From assembly GCF_018446385.1 (NCBI RefSeq), contig NC_056000.1, positions 80,300,688 to 80,364,687 on the forward strand: DNA of 64,000 bases, in the 5' to 3' direction. The notes under the pieces are model-generated. The model ran no database searches, had not been told where the DNA came from, and saw nothing but the letters and a program-made list of their open reading frames with translations. How positions within the stretch are numbered: the first letter of the stretch is position 1; every line of letters begins with the position of its first letter. The DNA is from Zingiber officinale (lineage: Eukaryota; Streptophyta; Magnoliopsida; Zingiberales; Zingiberaceae). Of this stretch, positions 37,653 through 47,969 are shown one piece after another. The position numbers were made by a program, and so were the translations under genes.

Positions 37653-37666
37653 TGTTTCCTAGGATA
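37653..37666. repeat. Right target site duplication of the LINE
   Basis: Exact 14-bp copy of 34370-34383, directly after the TTG tail. Confidence 0.92.
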
Positions 37667-38032
37667 CAACGATAAAACCACGAACGCAACCAAACACTGG
37701 TTGTTCGTGGCGAACTGAGAATGCACTTGAGTGCTACACGAGTAGTTTAGCCAAGCGAATGCACGATTAGAGAAGAATCGAGGAACGAAGGTGGAGGAAT
37801 TCTCTTGCTTTCGCTTCTCTTACGCATCTCTCTTTGCTCAAGATCCAGCATTCTTATATAGGAGCTCTTACCTTGTCTGCAATAAATGATCAAATTATGA
37901 TCATTTAATGCTAGGTTTAATGTCATAATTAATGGGTTTAATATTTTCATTAATGTCGAGACGTTACGAAATCATTATTAATGGGTTTAATGTCGCCATT
38001 AATACTAAGACATTACAAAATCACCATTAATG

Positions 38033-39545
38033 AGTTTAATACCGTCATTAATGTCGAGACGTTACGGAATCGCCATTAATTTCACATTAATACTTCCATT
38101 ACACTCTTGAGCATGTAGCAAAAAGAGATTCAAGTGACAATATGTTGGTTTATTCTTTTGGGCAAATTTTACCTCGACCGGTCCGGCATTCGATATGCGC
38201 AGATCGTGCTCGCACACGAGTTAACATTGGTTCAGTACAATCTGGGCACAGGATTTACACCCACCCCTGCGCACTCACGCGTGAGAGAGTCCCTCCCAAT
38301 GCATATATTTACAACATCGATGCATGTGTCATAATTTAAACCAACAATAAAGCCAAGAGACTTCTAATGTGGGACTAAACTCATGCACAATAAAGTCTCT
38401 TCATCTCCACCTCTTTATTCCATTCATATTTCCAATAGATAAGACATCATTTTCTGATTATTTTTTTGCAGCAATCGATCAATTCCACCTTAGGGTGGGA
38501 TAGGGAGTGAAAGACAAAAAAAAAATTGATGGAAAATTTCTCATTTGATTTTCATTGAATTGAAGAAATATATAAAAAAAACAAAATATAAATTATCATT
38601 ATTATAATATTTACAAATTTAAAATCTAAATATCTTCATAATGATTCTCCATTAATTCAACTCATAATCTGATTTATGTATATAATCCTCCCATATATCT
38701 CCCAGGATGGAGGAGGAGAAACCAGTCTTAGTCATTAACTATTGGAAGCATATGTTGGTAATGGAGTTTAATACTGTCATTAATGTCGAGACGTTACGGA
38801 ATCGCCATTAATTTCACATTAATGCTTCCGTTACACTCTTGAGCATATAGCAAAAAGAGATTCAAGTGACAATATGTTGGTTTATTCTTTTGGGCAAATT
38901 TTACCTCAACCGGTCCGACATTCGACATGCGCAGATCGTGCTCGCACACGAGTTAACATTGGTTCAGTACAATCTGGGCACAGGATTTACACCCACCCCT
39001 GCGCACTCACGCGTGAGAGAGTCCCTCCCCATGCATATATTTACAACATCGATGCATGTGTCATAATTTAAACCAACAATAAAGCCAAGAGACTTCTAAT
39101 GTGGGACTAAACTCATGCACAATAAAGTCTCTTCATCTCCACCTCTTTTTCCATTCATATTTCCAATAGATAAGACATCATTTTCTGATTATTTTTTTGC
39201 AGCAATCGATTAGTTCCACCTTAGGGTGGGATAGGGAGTGAAAGACAAAAAAAAATTGATGGAAAATTTTCTCATTTGATTTTCATTGAATTGAAGAACT
39301 ATATAAAAAAAATACAACTGTTAAAATCTAGAAACTAAACTAAATCTAAGAAATTTACAACAAAATATAAATTATCATTATTATAATATTTACAAATTTA
39401 AAATCTAAATATCTTCATAATGATTCTCCATTAATTCAACTCATAATCTAATTTATGTATATAATCCTCCCATATATCTCCCAGGATGGAGCTCCGGGAG
39501 GAGAAACCAATCTTAGTCATTAACTATTGGAAGCATATGTTGGTA
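38033..39545. repeat. Tandem duplication, two units of ~731 and ~780 bp, spanning an LTR junction
   Basis: Unit 1 (about 38033-38763) and unit 2 (about 38764-39545) are highly similar from GAGTTTAATAC to GGAAGCATATGTTGGTAATG. Each contains the outer end of LTR F (to 38346 and 39078), followed by 3'-end sequence of copia G. Unit 2 has about 43 bp near 39316-39359 that unit 1 lacks. The arrangement fits a local duplication after F had inserted into G. Confidence 0.9.
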
Positions 39546-39775
39546 ATGGTTTGGTGAGAGCATCATACTTCAAGCAAGAGTGGAACACTAGATTAGAATA
39601 GGGATTGGTGGCACCCACATTGTCGTAGTAGATGACTAGTTTTTGGGAGGAAGAGAAGCTAAGCTCACCAAGAAGGGAAGACAACCAACACAGATCGACA
39701 GTCATGGCCGCGACAGAGCGATATTTTGCTTCAACAGATGATCGAGCAATAGTATATTGTTTCTTTGAGATCCAA

Positions 39776-42621
39776 GAAATAGGATTTCATCCAAGATAGA
39801 CAATATATGCGCTAGTGGAAGTAAAGTCATCTTTATTTCTAACCGAGTCTGTATCTCAGAAGGCATGTAGAGCAAGAGACGTTCAATGATGAAGTAGAAT
39901 GCCTTGATCAATGGTGCCACATAGATATCTTTAAACATGTTTGACAGCATTCCAATGCTCATTAGTAGAACGTGTTAGAGTGTATACTAAAAGTCTAGCT
40001 TTTTGTAAACATTTATTTTGAAATAAAGAATCACATTGGTCAAATGTCTATATTTATATGTTAAGTGTAGTTGTTCAATTAATTTATATTGTAGATAACA
40101 TGGTGTGTGGTGTCACACACAGAAGATCATGTTATCAGTTCCTTATAAGTTATAAAAAGTAGCTCACGACTAAGATGGAAAGGAACAAACCATTGGAATA
40201 ATCGTAGTGTAATTTGGTATTAGTTTATCTTGACTATAAAATTACACTAGTACACTCTGAGTGTATTGAGCAAGACCATTTGAGATAGTTTCTTTTTATA
40301 CTGACTATATAAAAGAACAATACCTCTGTTATTATGGAAGTGTGTACTCTTAATCATGATATAATAACAAGCACATATACTTAATACTTATTTCTTTAAT
40401 TTATCAAAGGGTGTGATTTAGCTCGTTAAATCAATAGGTCCGATAAGTTGAGAAATGATATTATTTATATGGTGTGTTGTTGATTATAGAATGAAATTGT
40501 GTCCTAGTAATTTAGGTTGATGATGTCCCCTTGAGGAGCTCATAAGGATTGTCATGTAAACCATGCAGGTGGACTTACTTGGACATGACGATAAGGTTGA
40601 GTGGTACTACTCTTGGAGCTAGATATTAATTAAGTGGGTTGTCAGTAACTCATTTAATTAGTGGGCATTCAATATCTTAAACACAGGGAGACTAACACAC
40701 TCATGATAAGAAGGAGCCCATATAGTAATATGGGATTGGTGTGGTAGTGCAATAATAACTCTTTAGTGGAATGAGATATTATTGATTAACTCGAGTTGGG
40801 TGTTCGGGGCGAACACAGGAAGCTCAAGTTCATCGGGAGACCAAAACCAATTCCTCCTCTCGGTCCCTGTAGTAGCTTCTTATTTATAAAATTTTATACC
40901 CACCTAAACTCAACTTCTTACCCACCTTAAGGTGGTCGGCCAAGCCTAGCTTGGAGCCCAAGCTAGGGTCGGCCAAACCAAGGAGATATGGGTTCAAGTG
41001 GTGGTCGGCCCTAGCTTAGAGCCCAAGCTTAGGTGGTCGGGCACAATAAAATAAAAGGGATTTTAATTTTAAAATCTTTCCTTATGTGGAAGTCATGATT
41101 TAAAAGAGAGTTTTAAAATTAAATTTTACCTTTTATAGTTTCTACAAAAGATTAAGAGAAAGGTTTGGTATCTTTCCTTATTTGTAGATTGAAAGGAAGA
41201 TTTTAATTTTGGGGAAAATTTTCCTTATTGTAATCATCCACATGTTTTAATAGAGAGATTTTAATTTATAAAAGTTTCCTTTTATAACCAACCATGAAGG
41301 AAATTTTTAAAAGAGAAATTTTTATTTTAAAAATTTCCGGAAACAAATTAGGAAGTTTTAATTTTGTGTTTAAAACTTTCCTTGTTTGGAGGACTTGTAG
41401 GGGTCGGCCATTAAAAGAATAAAAGGAAATTTTTAATTAAATTTTTCTTTTATTGGCAAGGAAAATAAGGAAGTTTTAATTATGTTTAGAACTTTCCTTA
41501 TTTGCCAAGACCAAGGAATATAAAAGAAAGGGTAGAGATGCCTCACCTCACAACAATACATCTATTATTCCTCTCTTCTAATTCCTTGGTGGCTGACCCT
41601 CTCCTCTCTTCTTTCTCTCTTCTCCTTTTGTTGAGGCCGACGACACTTGGAGGGTTTGTTTCATCTTGGTGGATTCTCGTCTCGGTAGATCATCGCTCAC
41701 ACGACGTCTGAGATAAGAAGAGGAATACGACAAAAGATCGTGAGGTCTATAAGCTACAAAAGGTATAACTAGTTATTAATTTCCGCATCATAACTAGTTT
41801 ATTCTTTTGTTTAGATCTTGAAATATCAAACACAAGAGGCTAACGATTCTAGGTTTCGGATTTATGATTCGATTTTGTGTTTCTTTTGTTTTTCGATCTT
41901 GTGATTCGATTGTTCTTAGTGGGTAGACCTAGGGTTACTATAAGGAGATTAAATATTGAATTCCGTTGAAAGACTTTGTCTAGGAAATGGTGGATGATCC
42001 CATACCCAAGAAGGCCTAGTGCCTCGCCATGTTTAACTTGGAAGCCGATCTCTGAAATAAATATTTAATCAAATTTGTAACATAGATGGATTTGGATTAA
42101 TAATGTTAAGCATTGTTTGTGATCCAAGTCTAAACGTCTAAGAACAGATAAGTTGAATTTGGAATCAATAATGTTAAGTACTGTTTGCGATTCCAAATTT
42201 AATTTCTAAATAACACAATAGGTTGTTAGGAAAGGTTTAGAACTTGTACAAAATTTTTGTACAGAGAAACCGGTACGATATTCCGAGTAGCAACCAACAG
42301 AACGATGTAAAAACTGAGAAAGCTTGTTAACCACATAAGCAATATCAGAACGAGTAAGGGATCAATAGGATTTCATTCAAGATAGACAATATATGCGCTA
42401 GTGGAAGCAAAGTCATCTTTATTTCTAGCCGAGTATCTATCTTAGAAGGCATGTAAAGCAAGAGACAATTAACGATGAAGTAGAATGCCTTGATCAATGG
42501 TGCCACATAGATATCTTGAAACACGTTTGACAGCATTCCAATACTCATTAGTAGGATGATGTAAAAACTGAGAAAGCTTGATAACCACATAAGCAATGTC
42601 AAAACGAGTAAGAGATAAGTA
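39776..42621 (-). repeat. ~257-bp tandem duplication inside element G pol
   Basis: The segment AATAGGATTTCAT...CGAGTAAGGGAT (39776-39972 joined across the solo LTR to about 42305-42364) is followed by a second diverged copy at about 42365-42621, with the same order of landmarks (AGATAGACAATATATGCGC, GATGTAAAAACTGAGAAAGC). The solo LTR lies inside the first copy, so the duplication spans the insertion site. Confidence 0.85.
39973..42299 (+). repeat. Solo LTR of the A/C copia family with 5-bp target duplication
   Basis: It begins TGTTAGAGTG and ends GCAACCAACA, and aligns along its length with the LTR at 1147-3549. GAACG flanks it exactly at 39968-39972 and 42300-42304. No internal region is attached, so it is a solo LTR produced by LTR-LTR recombination. 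Confidence 0.95.
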
Positions 42622-42701
42622 CTGAAGGCTACCTATTATAGTACAATATTCAAATGGATTAGAGAGAGTTCTGGCATCGTGAAGTGGGTAGGCGTAGTAG
42701 A

Positions 42702-43170
42702 TGTTAGGATACTCCGAGAGCTAGAAAGGGGGTGAATAGCTTCTTTCGCTTCATCTTGTTAATTTGTTACAGCGAAAAACTCGAAGCAATGTTAACACCT
42801 TTGTTTACTTGGTATCCGCCTCCTTGATTGACTAATTCAATGATTCACATGATGCACACATCTCTACTATGAACACACTCATTTTTGGAAATAATTCGGA
42901 GGCGTAGATCTCTCGTATAAGCTCACAACAAGAATACAATAAAAATAAAGAAGTAAATACACAATACAATGAACACATTGCTAGCTTGATCTCTTATTAT
43001 TTGTAAATACCTCTTGATCAGTTGGAAATACAGTAACACTTCTTTCCCAACATCGCAAGAACCGGCGATTTCAAAATATCCACGAAAATCCTTTTCTAGG
43101 ATTTTTCGAGAATTAGCACTTCTTTCCCTAATCAATTGTCACATCATCCGACTACTCAAACACTTGTAGA
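42702..43170 (-). repeat. Sirevirus-like LTR fragment
   Basis: TGTTAGGATACTCCGAGAGC followed by GGGGGTGAATAGCTTC resembles the edge of the Sirevirus LTR at 7153 (TGTTAGGATC...GGGGGGTGAATAGCC). The rest is diverged, and no primer-binding site or internal region adjoins it. The right limit is uncertain. Confidence 0.5.
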
Positions 43171-43799
43171 TTTCAAGAACAACAAGCGAGTCCCCAAGAA
43201 TTCAACTTATTGGTTCATAAAAAATCTACAAAGGAAGTTAGATTGAGTAATTGAGTTCCATTTAGATTAAAATTGTTTAGAGTTTTCTTATTATGGTTTG
43301 TTTAATTAAAGCACAATTGAAATGAAATCTTTGAGTGCAAATTAATTCAATTTTCGGTCTTCCACAATTTTTGTACTATCCTAATGAGTAAACATTAAAA
43401 AGCATTAAGTAAGATAAGTAGATGAGTATCTAACATGAGCAAGTCTAGCTAGCATTGGTGATCCTCTTCATTTAACATCCTTTGATAAAAACACACGCTA
43501 AAATGATTTGGCGTGCAATTTCAACTAAATTATACAAATTAAAAAATATACCTACGAAATTTTAAATATTTGTAAAATACATATCAAAACATTACGATAT
43601 GAAAATTTAATAAAGGAAATCGTTTTTTAATTTTTTTTATTTTTTTGATTATTCTTTTAGAAAAGCGGAAAACCTTTGTTTTCCCCCCTCCCAAACTGCT
43701 TTCGAATTCTATTAAATATGGCGCCTTTCTCCACCGCCTAAATCTCTCCCAAATAGAGAGATCGGGATTCGGGAGAAAGAGCCAAAGAGGAATCGGTCC
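43171..43799 (+). promoter_or_regulatory. Upstream region of the A-type cyclin gene
   Basis: AT-rich sequence with a long T run near 43622-43650, followed by a more GC-rich stretch from about 43670 that probably includes promoter and 5' untranslated leader. No open frame or repeat was recognised. I could not place a TATA box or a convincing cell-cycle element. Confidence 0.4.
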
Positions 43800-46700
43800 A
43801 TGGCGGAGAAGGAGAACATTGCCTCGCACCGTACCCGGGCGGCGGCCAAGAGAGCTGCTTCGCCCTCCGCCGCCGCCGCCCCTGTCCCAAGCCGGTCCCC
43901 TACCAAGAGAAACCGCATCGCACTCGCCGAACTCCGTTTCCAGTCCAATGCCACCTCTGATTGCTCCGCCCCTCGTTCTAAGGGCAAGGCAAAGACCAGG
44001 AAGAAGGCAAAGTTCCGCCCGGCGGCTTCCTCCGGTGAGATCACTCCGCGCGTAGATCCCCAGATGTGTAAGTCCTACTCCGATCGCTCCGTCCCTCGTT
44101 CTAAGGGCAAGGCAAGGACCAGGAAGAAGGCAAAGCTCCGCCCGGCGTCTTCCTCCGATGATATCACTCTGCGGGAAGATCCCCAGATGTGTACGTCCTA
44201 CGCATCGGATATATGCCAGTACCTCAGATCTATGGAGGTTTGTGGTTCAATGTTACTTTCTTGTTGGATAGGCCTCGTTAGGGCTTCATCTGGTTGATTT
44301 TTAGGCGGAGCCGAATCGAAGACCGCTTCCGAACTACATGGAGAGTGTTCAGCGTGACATCACGGCGGGTATGCGAGAGGTTATGGTGAATTGGCTGGTC
44401 GAAGTGGCGTTGGATAGCAAGTTGGTCTCCGAAACGCTCTACCTCACTGTCTCATACATCGATAGGTTCCTCTCCCTGAATGCGATCACTAGGCAACGAT
44501 TGCAGCTTCTCGGAGCGTCTTGTTTGCTCATCGCCTCGTATGTTCTGTTGTATTTGTTGCCCTAAAAAACTGCCCTCTTTTATTTGCATCGAATCATTGA
44601 TTGATCATGTCCTGAACACTTTGAAAATGCAGCAAGTATGAAGAGATAACTCCTCTGCCGGTGAATAATTTTTGCGACTTCACGGATAATGCTTACACGA
44701 TAAAAGAGGCTAGTTCATGTTTATTTCCTGAAACACTCTTCTCTTGGCTGAATTGAGCAATGTTGAATAACATATTCTTTTTGTTGCCCTGCTTGTGTAG
44801 GTGGTCGAGATGGAGAGAGAGATTTTGAAGTCTTTAAGGTTTGAGTTAGGCAATCCCACTGCCATTACTTTCCTAAGGTATATACATCTTAAACCATATC
44901 AAATATGTCTATTGTCGGCTATCAATATCTTTGTGAGGTATAATTGTTTTTAATTTGTTAAAATTTAATTAAAATCCTTGTCGTTTGTGTCCAATGGTGC
45001 TTGGAGCCAGTGTTGTAGACTTACAAATGCCTTAATCTACTTGTAGGTTTAGAATCGATGTATGTTTGCAGTCTTTCTAGTCTTCTCTACATAAAGTCAT
45101 ACCCATGCTGACATAGTGTGTGAGCATGCTTGCATATTCGTCTCAAGAGGCGACTTGTTGATTGACGATATTAGATAGGTGAAGAGGTCTTTCTATCATA
45201 GTTGAAGGGATATTTCAATAGTTGATCACAAAGTTATTTGCAACGATTATTCTAAAAGGGCAAGTCAATGTAATCATGTTTAAGCTCCACTAGTTCAAGT
45301 TGTCAACTAATCCACATGTTGTTTCCAAATCTATTGGATTGATTTTCGTGAAATTCTTCCAAAAGTTTTAATAATTTGTGTTGTTTGAACTCGTCACTAA
45401 TATTGAATTTGTCCTAGACATTACCAACTATACCTACCCAATGTATTCTAAAATTATCCATACATGTTATATAGTTTATTGATTGTTTGCAGTAAACCTT
45501 ATTTCGTCTTAACTATCGTGGGTCCAAGATAATATTATTTAAGCTCTATGCTAGATTATGTCAATAATAATATTTTGGTTGTCTATAAAGATGTTCATAT
45601 TTTTTATATTTTCGTCACTAATAGAAAAGTAAATATAATTATTCTTCGGTAATAATATTGTCACTCTACACTTGTTCCTTTAGTTTTTTTAAATATATTC
45701 TTTGATCGTCAAAATCCTATCTATAAAATGTGATAAATTGTTTCATACTCTTATAGGATTTCCTTTTATCCAAATGGCAACAATTATTGCATGAAACACT
45801 ACTTTCTAACACGATCATACACTCTTTATTTACAATGACGTTTCTCATAATCTCCATTCTTTACTCATTAAATAACATAATCAAGATATTGAAAGCTCTT
45901 ATTAAATGGTAAAGTCATACATTTTTTTTAATATTCCTTCCATTTGTTTTCTATTACTGAAACTACCCATTAGGTGATCAATTGTAGTTTCAAACTTTTA
46001 ATATATGAAGTTTTAATTCTTATTCTTTGAGCCAAACATGCATTAATCAAGTTGAATTTGAAAAGGTTTAGAGGTTGTACCTAAAACCAAAAAGGAATCT
46101 TGATGCACTTCAGTAGTCCAATATCCATGTATAAGTTGCTTAACAGAATTAGCATTTCATGCTTGCAGGCAATTTATGCAGGCCTTTCAACAAGATGGCA
46201 AAGTGAGAAACATTCCCCCTATTTACATTATGTTCCTTTTCCATTCCTTAATGTTAGAGTGGTTGCTCTTACTCAGGTACATCATTCAAATCTGCAAATA
46301 GAGTTCATGGCAAGCTACCTTGCTGAGTTAAGTTTAATGGACTACGATTGTGTCCAGTTTTTACCATCTCTGGTTGCTGCTTCAGCTATATTTCTCGCAA
46401 GATTCACATTGGATCCAAATAGTCACCCTTGGGTATGATTCCTTTTTCTTCATGTTGGATTTTGATAGGCAATCTAATAGACCCTTTTAACTGATTTTAA
46501 TCAAAGCATGCTGCAATAATTAGTTTCCGTGAGCAAATATTGGAGGGATGGGATATAATAAACTCCAAGGTGAGAATTTTAGTCACAAAGCAACTCAAAC
46601 ATGTTTATTTTTCAGTTGAAATCATGCTGTAATTTAACTTATGGGAAATCGGCATGAGTAAATTTTATGTGCATTTCGTGAATTCGAAAGATAAGTAAAA

Positions 46701-47217
46701 ACATTTTAAACAGATGATTTGGACAAAAAGAAATATAATTATTGGCTTTTGATTTAACAAAAACCCGCAAATACTAACGTTATTTTTCCCTCTGCAGTGC
46801 CGAGAACTGGAGCAAAGTACTCGTTATTGTGCTGCGGATCTAACGGATTGTGTCCATGCAATTCATAACCTGCAGTTGAAAAGGAAAGCCGAGTCCCTAG
46901 CGGCCATTGGTGAAAAATATCAACACCAAGAGGTAGCTTTCTACCCATCAAATAATATATTACAACGTTATGATGTTTAGGTTCTATTTTTTTATTCAAA
47001 TTTATTTATTGAAATGCTTATTGTGCTCAAATATAGATTTAGCTTTTATTGAATTTAAATACGGGTATTATCGTCCTTATAATTGACTTAAATTATCGAA
47101 TCCACATTCCTAACGATCATTTTATTTATTTATTATAATTATTATTATTTTGGACAGTTCGAGTGCGTATCGACATTACTTTCACCCGCTCAGATTCCTG
47201 CAAATTATCTTTCATAG
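43800..47217 (+). CDS. CYCA3: A-type cyclin, A3-like (8 exons, 402 aa)
   Basis: Regulatory partner of cyclin-dependent kinases, expected to act in the nucleus in S/G2 or G1/S. Exons inferred from frame and splice sites: 43800-44237, 44305-44537, 44633-44708, 44801-44877, 46169-46202, 46277-46432, 46798-46932 and 47158-47217. The N-terminal cyclin box contains VQRDITAGMREVMVNWLVEV, LTVSYIDRFLSLN and LLGASCLLIASKYEEI, and the C-terminal box contains YLAELSLMDYDC and SLVAASAIFLARFTL. A destruction-box-like RIALAEL lies near residue 40. Size and the MCTSYASDICQYLRSME entry favour A3 over A1/A2. Oddities are a 41-codon in-frame duplication in exon 1 and a GC-AG third intron (44709-44800). Intron 4 is long (about 1.3 kb). 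The reading frame is intact. Confidence 0.93.
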
Positions 47218-47969
47218 GATGCGAAATAGATGATCTGAAGAGCAATGTGGCAAGCACACAAGGCTATCAACGTGATCCATTGCCCGAGCAAGGGAGCTGC
47301 AGAATGTCTGATCGTAGTTTAGTTTTGATCATCCATTTTGAGGAAACACAATTTGATGAGTTTAGTATGCATCAAAATATAAGATATTATAGTTGGTAGG
47401 ACATATAAATACCTGAATCACTCTGAAACTATTGTCATTTTGGTCATTCCAGGTATCGATAGGAGCATAGCTCGAGTAATGTAACCCACGAGTTAATATA
47501 AAAGTAAATTCCTCCTTGTCTATAATTTATAAGCATATCTGTGGATTTTTTTTTTCAAACTAAACTGTTTTCCCCTATTTGCTTGTAAAATTCTAAATAC
47601 ATTTTGGAGCCATTGACTATCTTTTCTCCATTTGATTTTGTAGTTCGAGAATGAAGAATTTCATTTAAAATAATAATTTACTCATTTTTTTTCTTTAAAA
47701 ATAAGTTTTGTTTCAACTTTGGCAATTCTGTTGGAATAAAACGAGTAATGATTTCATGCCTGAAGAATAATAAACATCATGCAAACCATTCATGATAAAG
47801 AGGGCGATACAGAACAAAATTACATATAAGTTTTGGACACAAATCACACTCACACTCAAGCTAGTGATTAATGAACACGAGGAAGAAAGAAAACCAGTAG
47901 TTCGCATGTGAAAGGTAAGCACTCACTATAAATATTTTTTGCACGACGATTGATGATGTACGGGGGAAG
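47218..47969. other. Convergent 3' flanks of the cyclin and eIF5A genes
   Basis: AT-rich, non-coding. It must hold both 3' untranslated regions and polyadenylation signals, since the cyclin ends at 47217 on the plus strand and eIF5A ends at 47970 on the minus strand. No repeat or extra gene was recognised. Confidence 0.6.

Larger units (their letters stand above)
30782..38346 (-). mobile_element. Ty1/copia element F, split by a LINE
   Basis: Minus-strand order: 5' LTR (38346 down to 34065, interrupted by a LINE), gag (about 34040-33200), protease (near 33090), integrase (about 32700-31800) and reverse transcriptase (down to 30782). The RNase H end and 3' LTR are absent because gypsy LTR E adjoins at 30781. 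Recognisable blocks are a zinc knuckle [13 protein letters not shown] near 33235, protease [13 protein letters not shown] near 33090, LWHGRLGHINYD near 32690, integrase linker YLQIWGCFAKI near 32020 and RT YVDDILIF near 31060. It is old, with many breaks. Confidence 0.85.
34065..38346 (-). repeat. 5' LTR of element F (about 1.0 kb without the LINE)
   Basis: On the plus strand it runs from TGTTGGATAATC at 34065 to TTTAAACCAACA at 38346. In element orientation it begins TGTTGGTTTAAATT and ends TTATCCAACA. Removing the LINE and one target copy leaves about 1 kb. A TATATAAGA box (minus strand, near 37855) and a leader support the assignment. Near 37920-38090 it holds four diverged ~60-bp subrepeats around TTAATGTCGAGACGTTACG. 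Confidence 0.65.
38347..42701 (-). mobile_element. Ty1/copia element G, degraded 3' part, interrupted by a solo LTR
   Basis: On the minus strand, remnants of the RT-RNase H end are recognisable. STNEHWNAVKHV and RYLCGTIDQGILLHH lie near 39870-39960, and LVIYYDNVGAT with an ALTKPLPT-like terminus lies near 39545-39650. Copia 3' untranslated or LTR-like sequence fills 38347-39520. A solo LTR splits it at 39973-42299, and pol continues at 42300-42701. It is old, with many breaks. Confidence 0.8.

Noticed and set aside
38134-39071. Small duplicated gene (65-66 codons) at 38134 and 38866
   Set aside because: The frames lie in the LTR end duplicated in tandem, with no start context or family match.
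43700-43799. E2F site in the cyclin promoter
   Set aside because: ATGGCGCCTTT near 43718-43728 is a GGCGCC palindrome but does not match the TTTSSCGC consensus.
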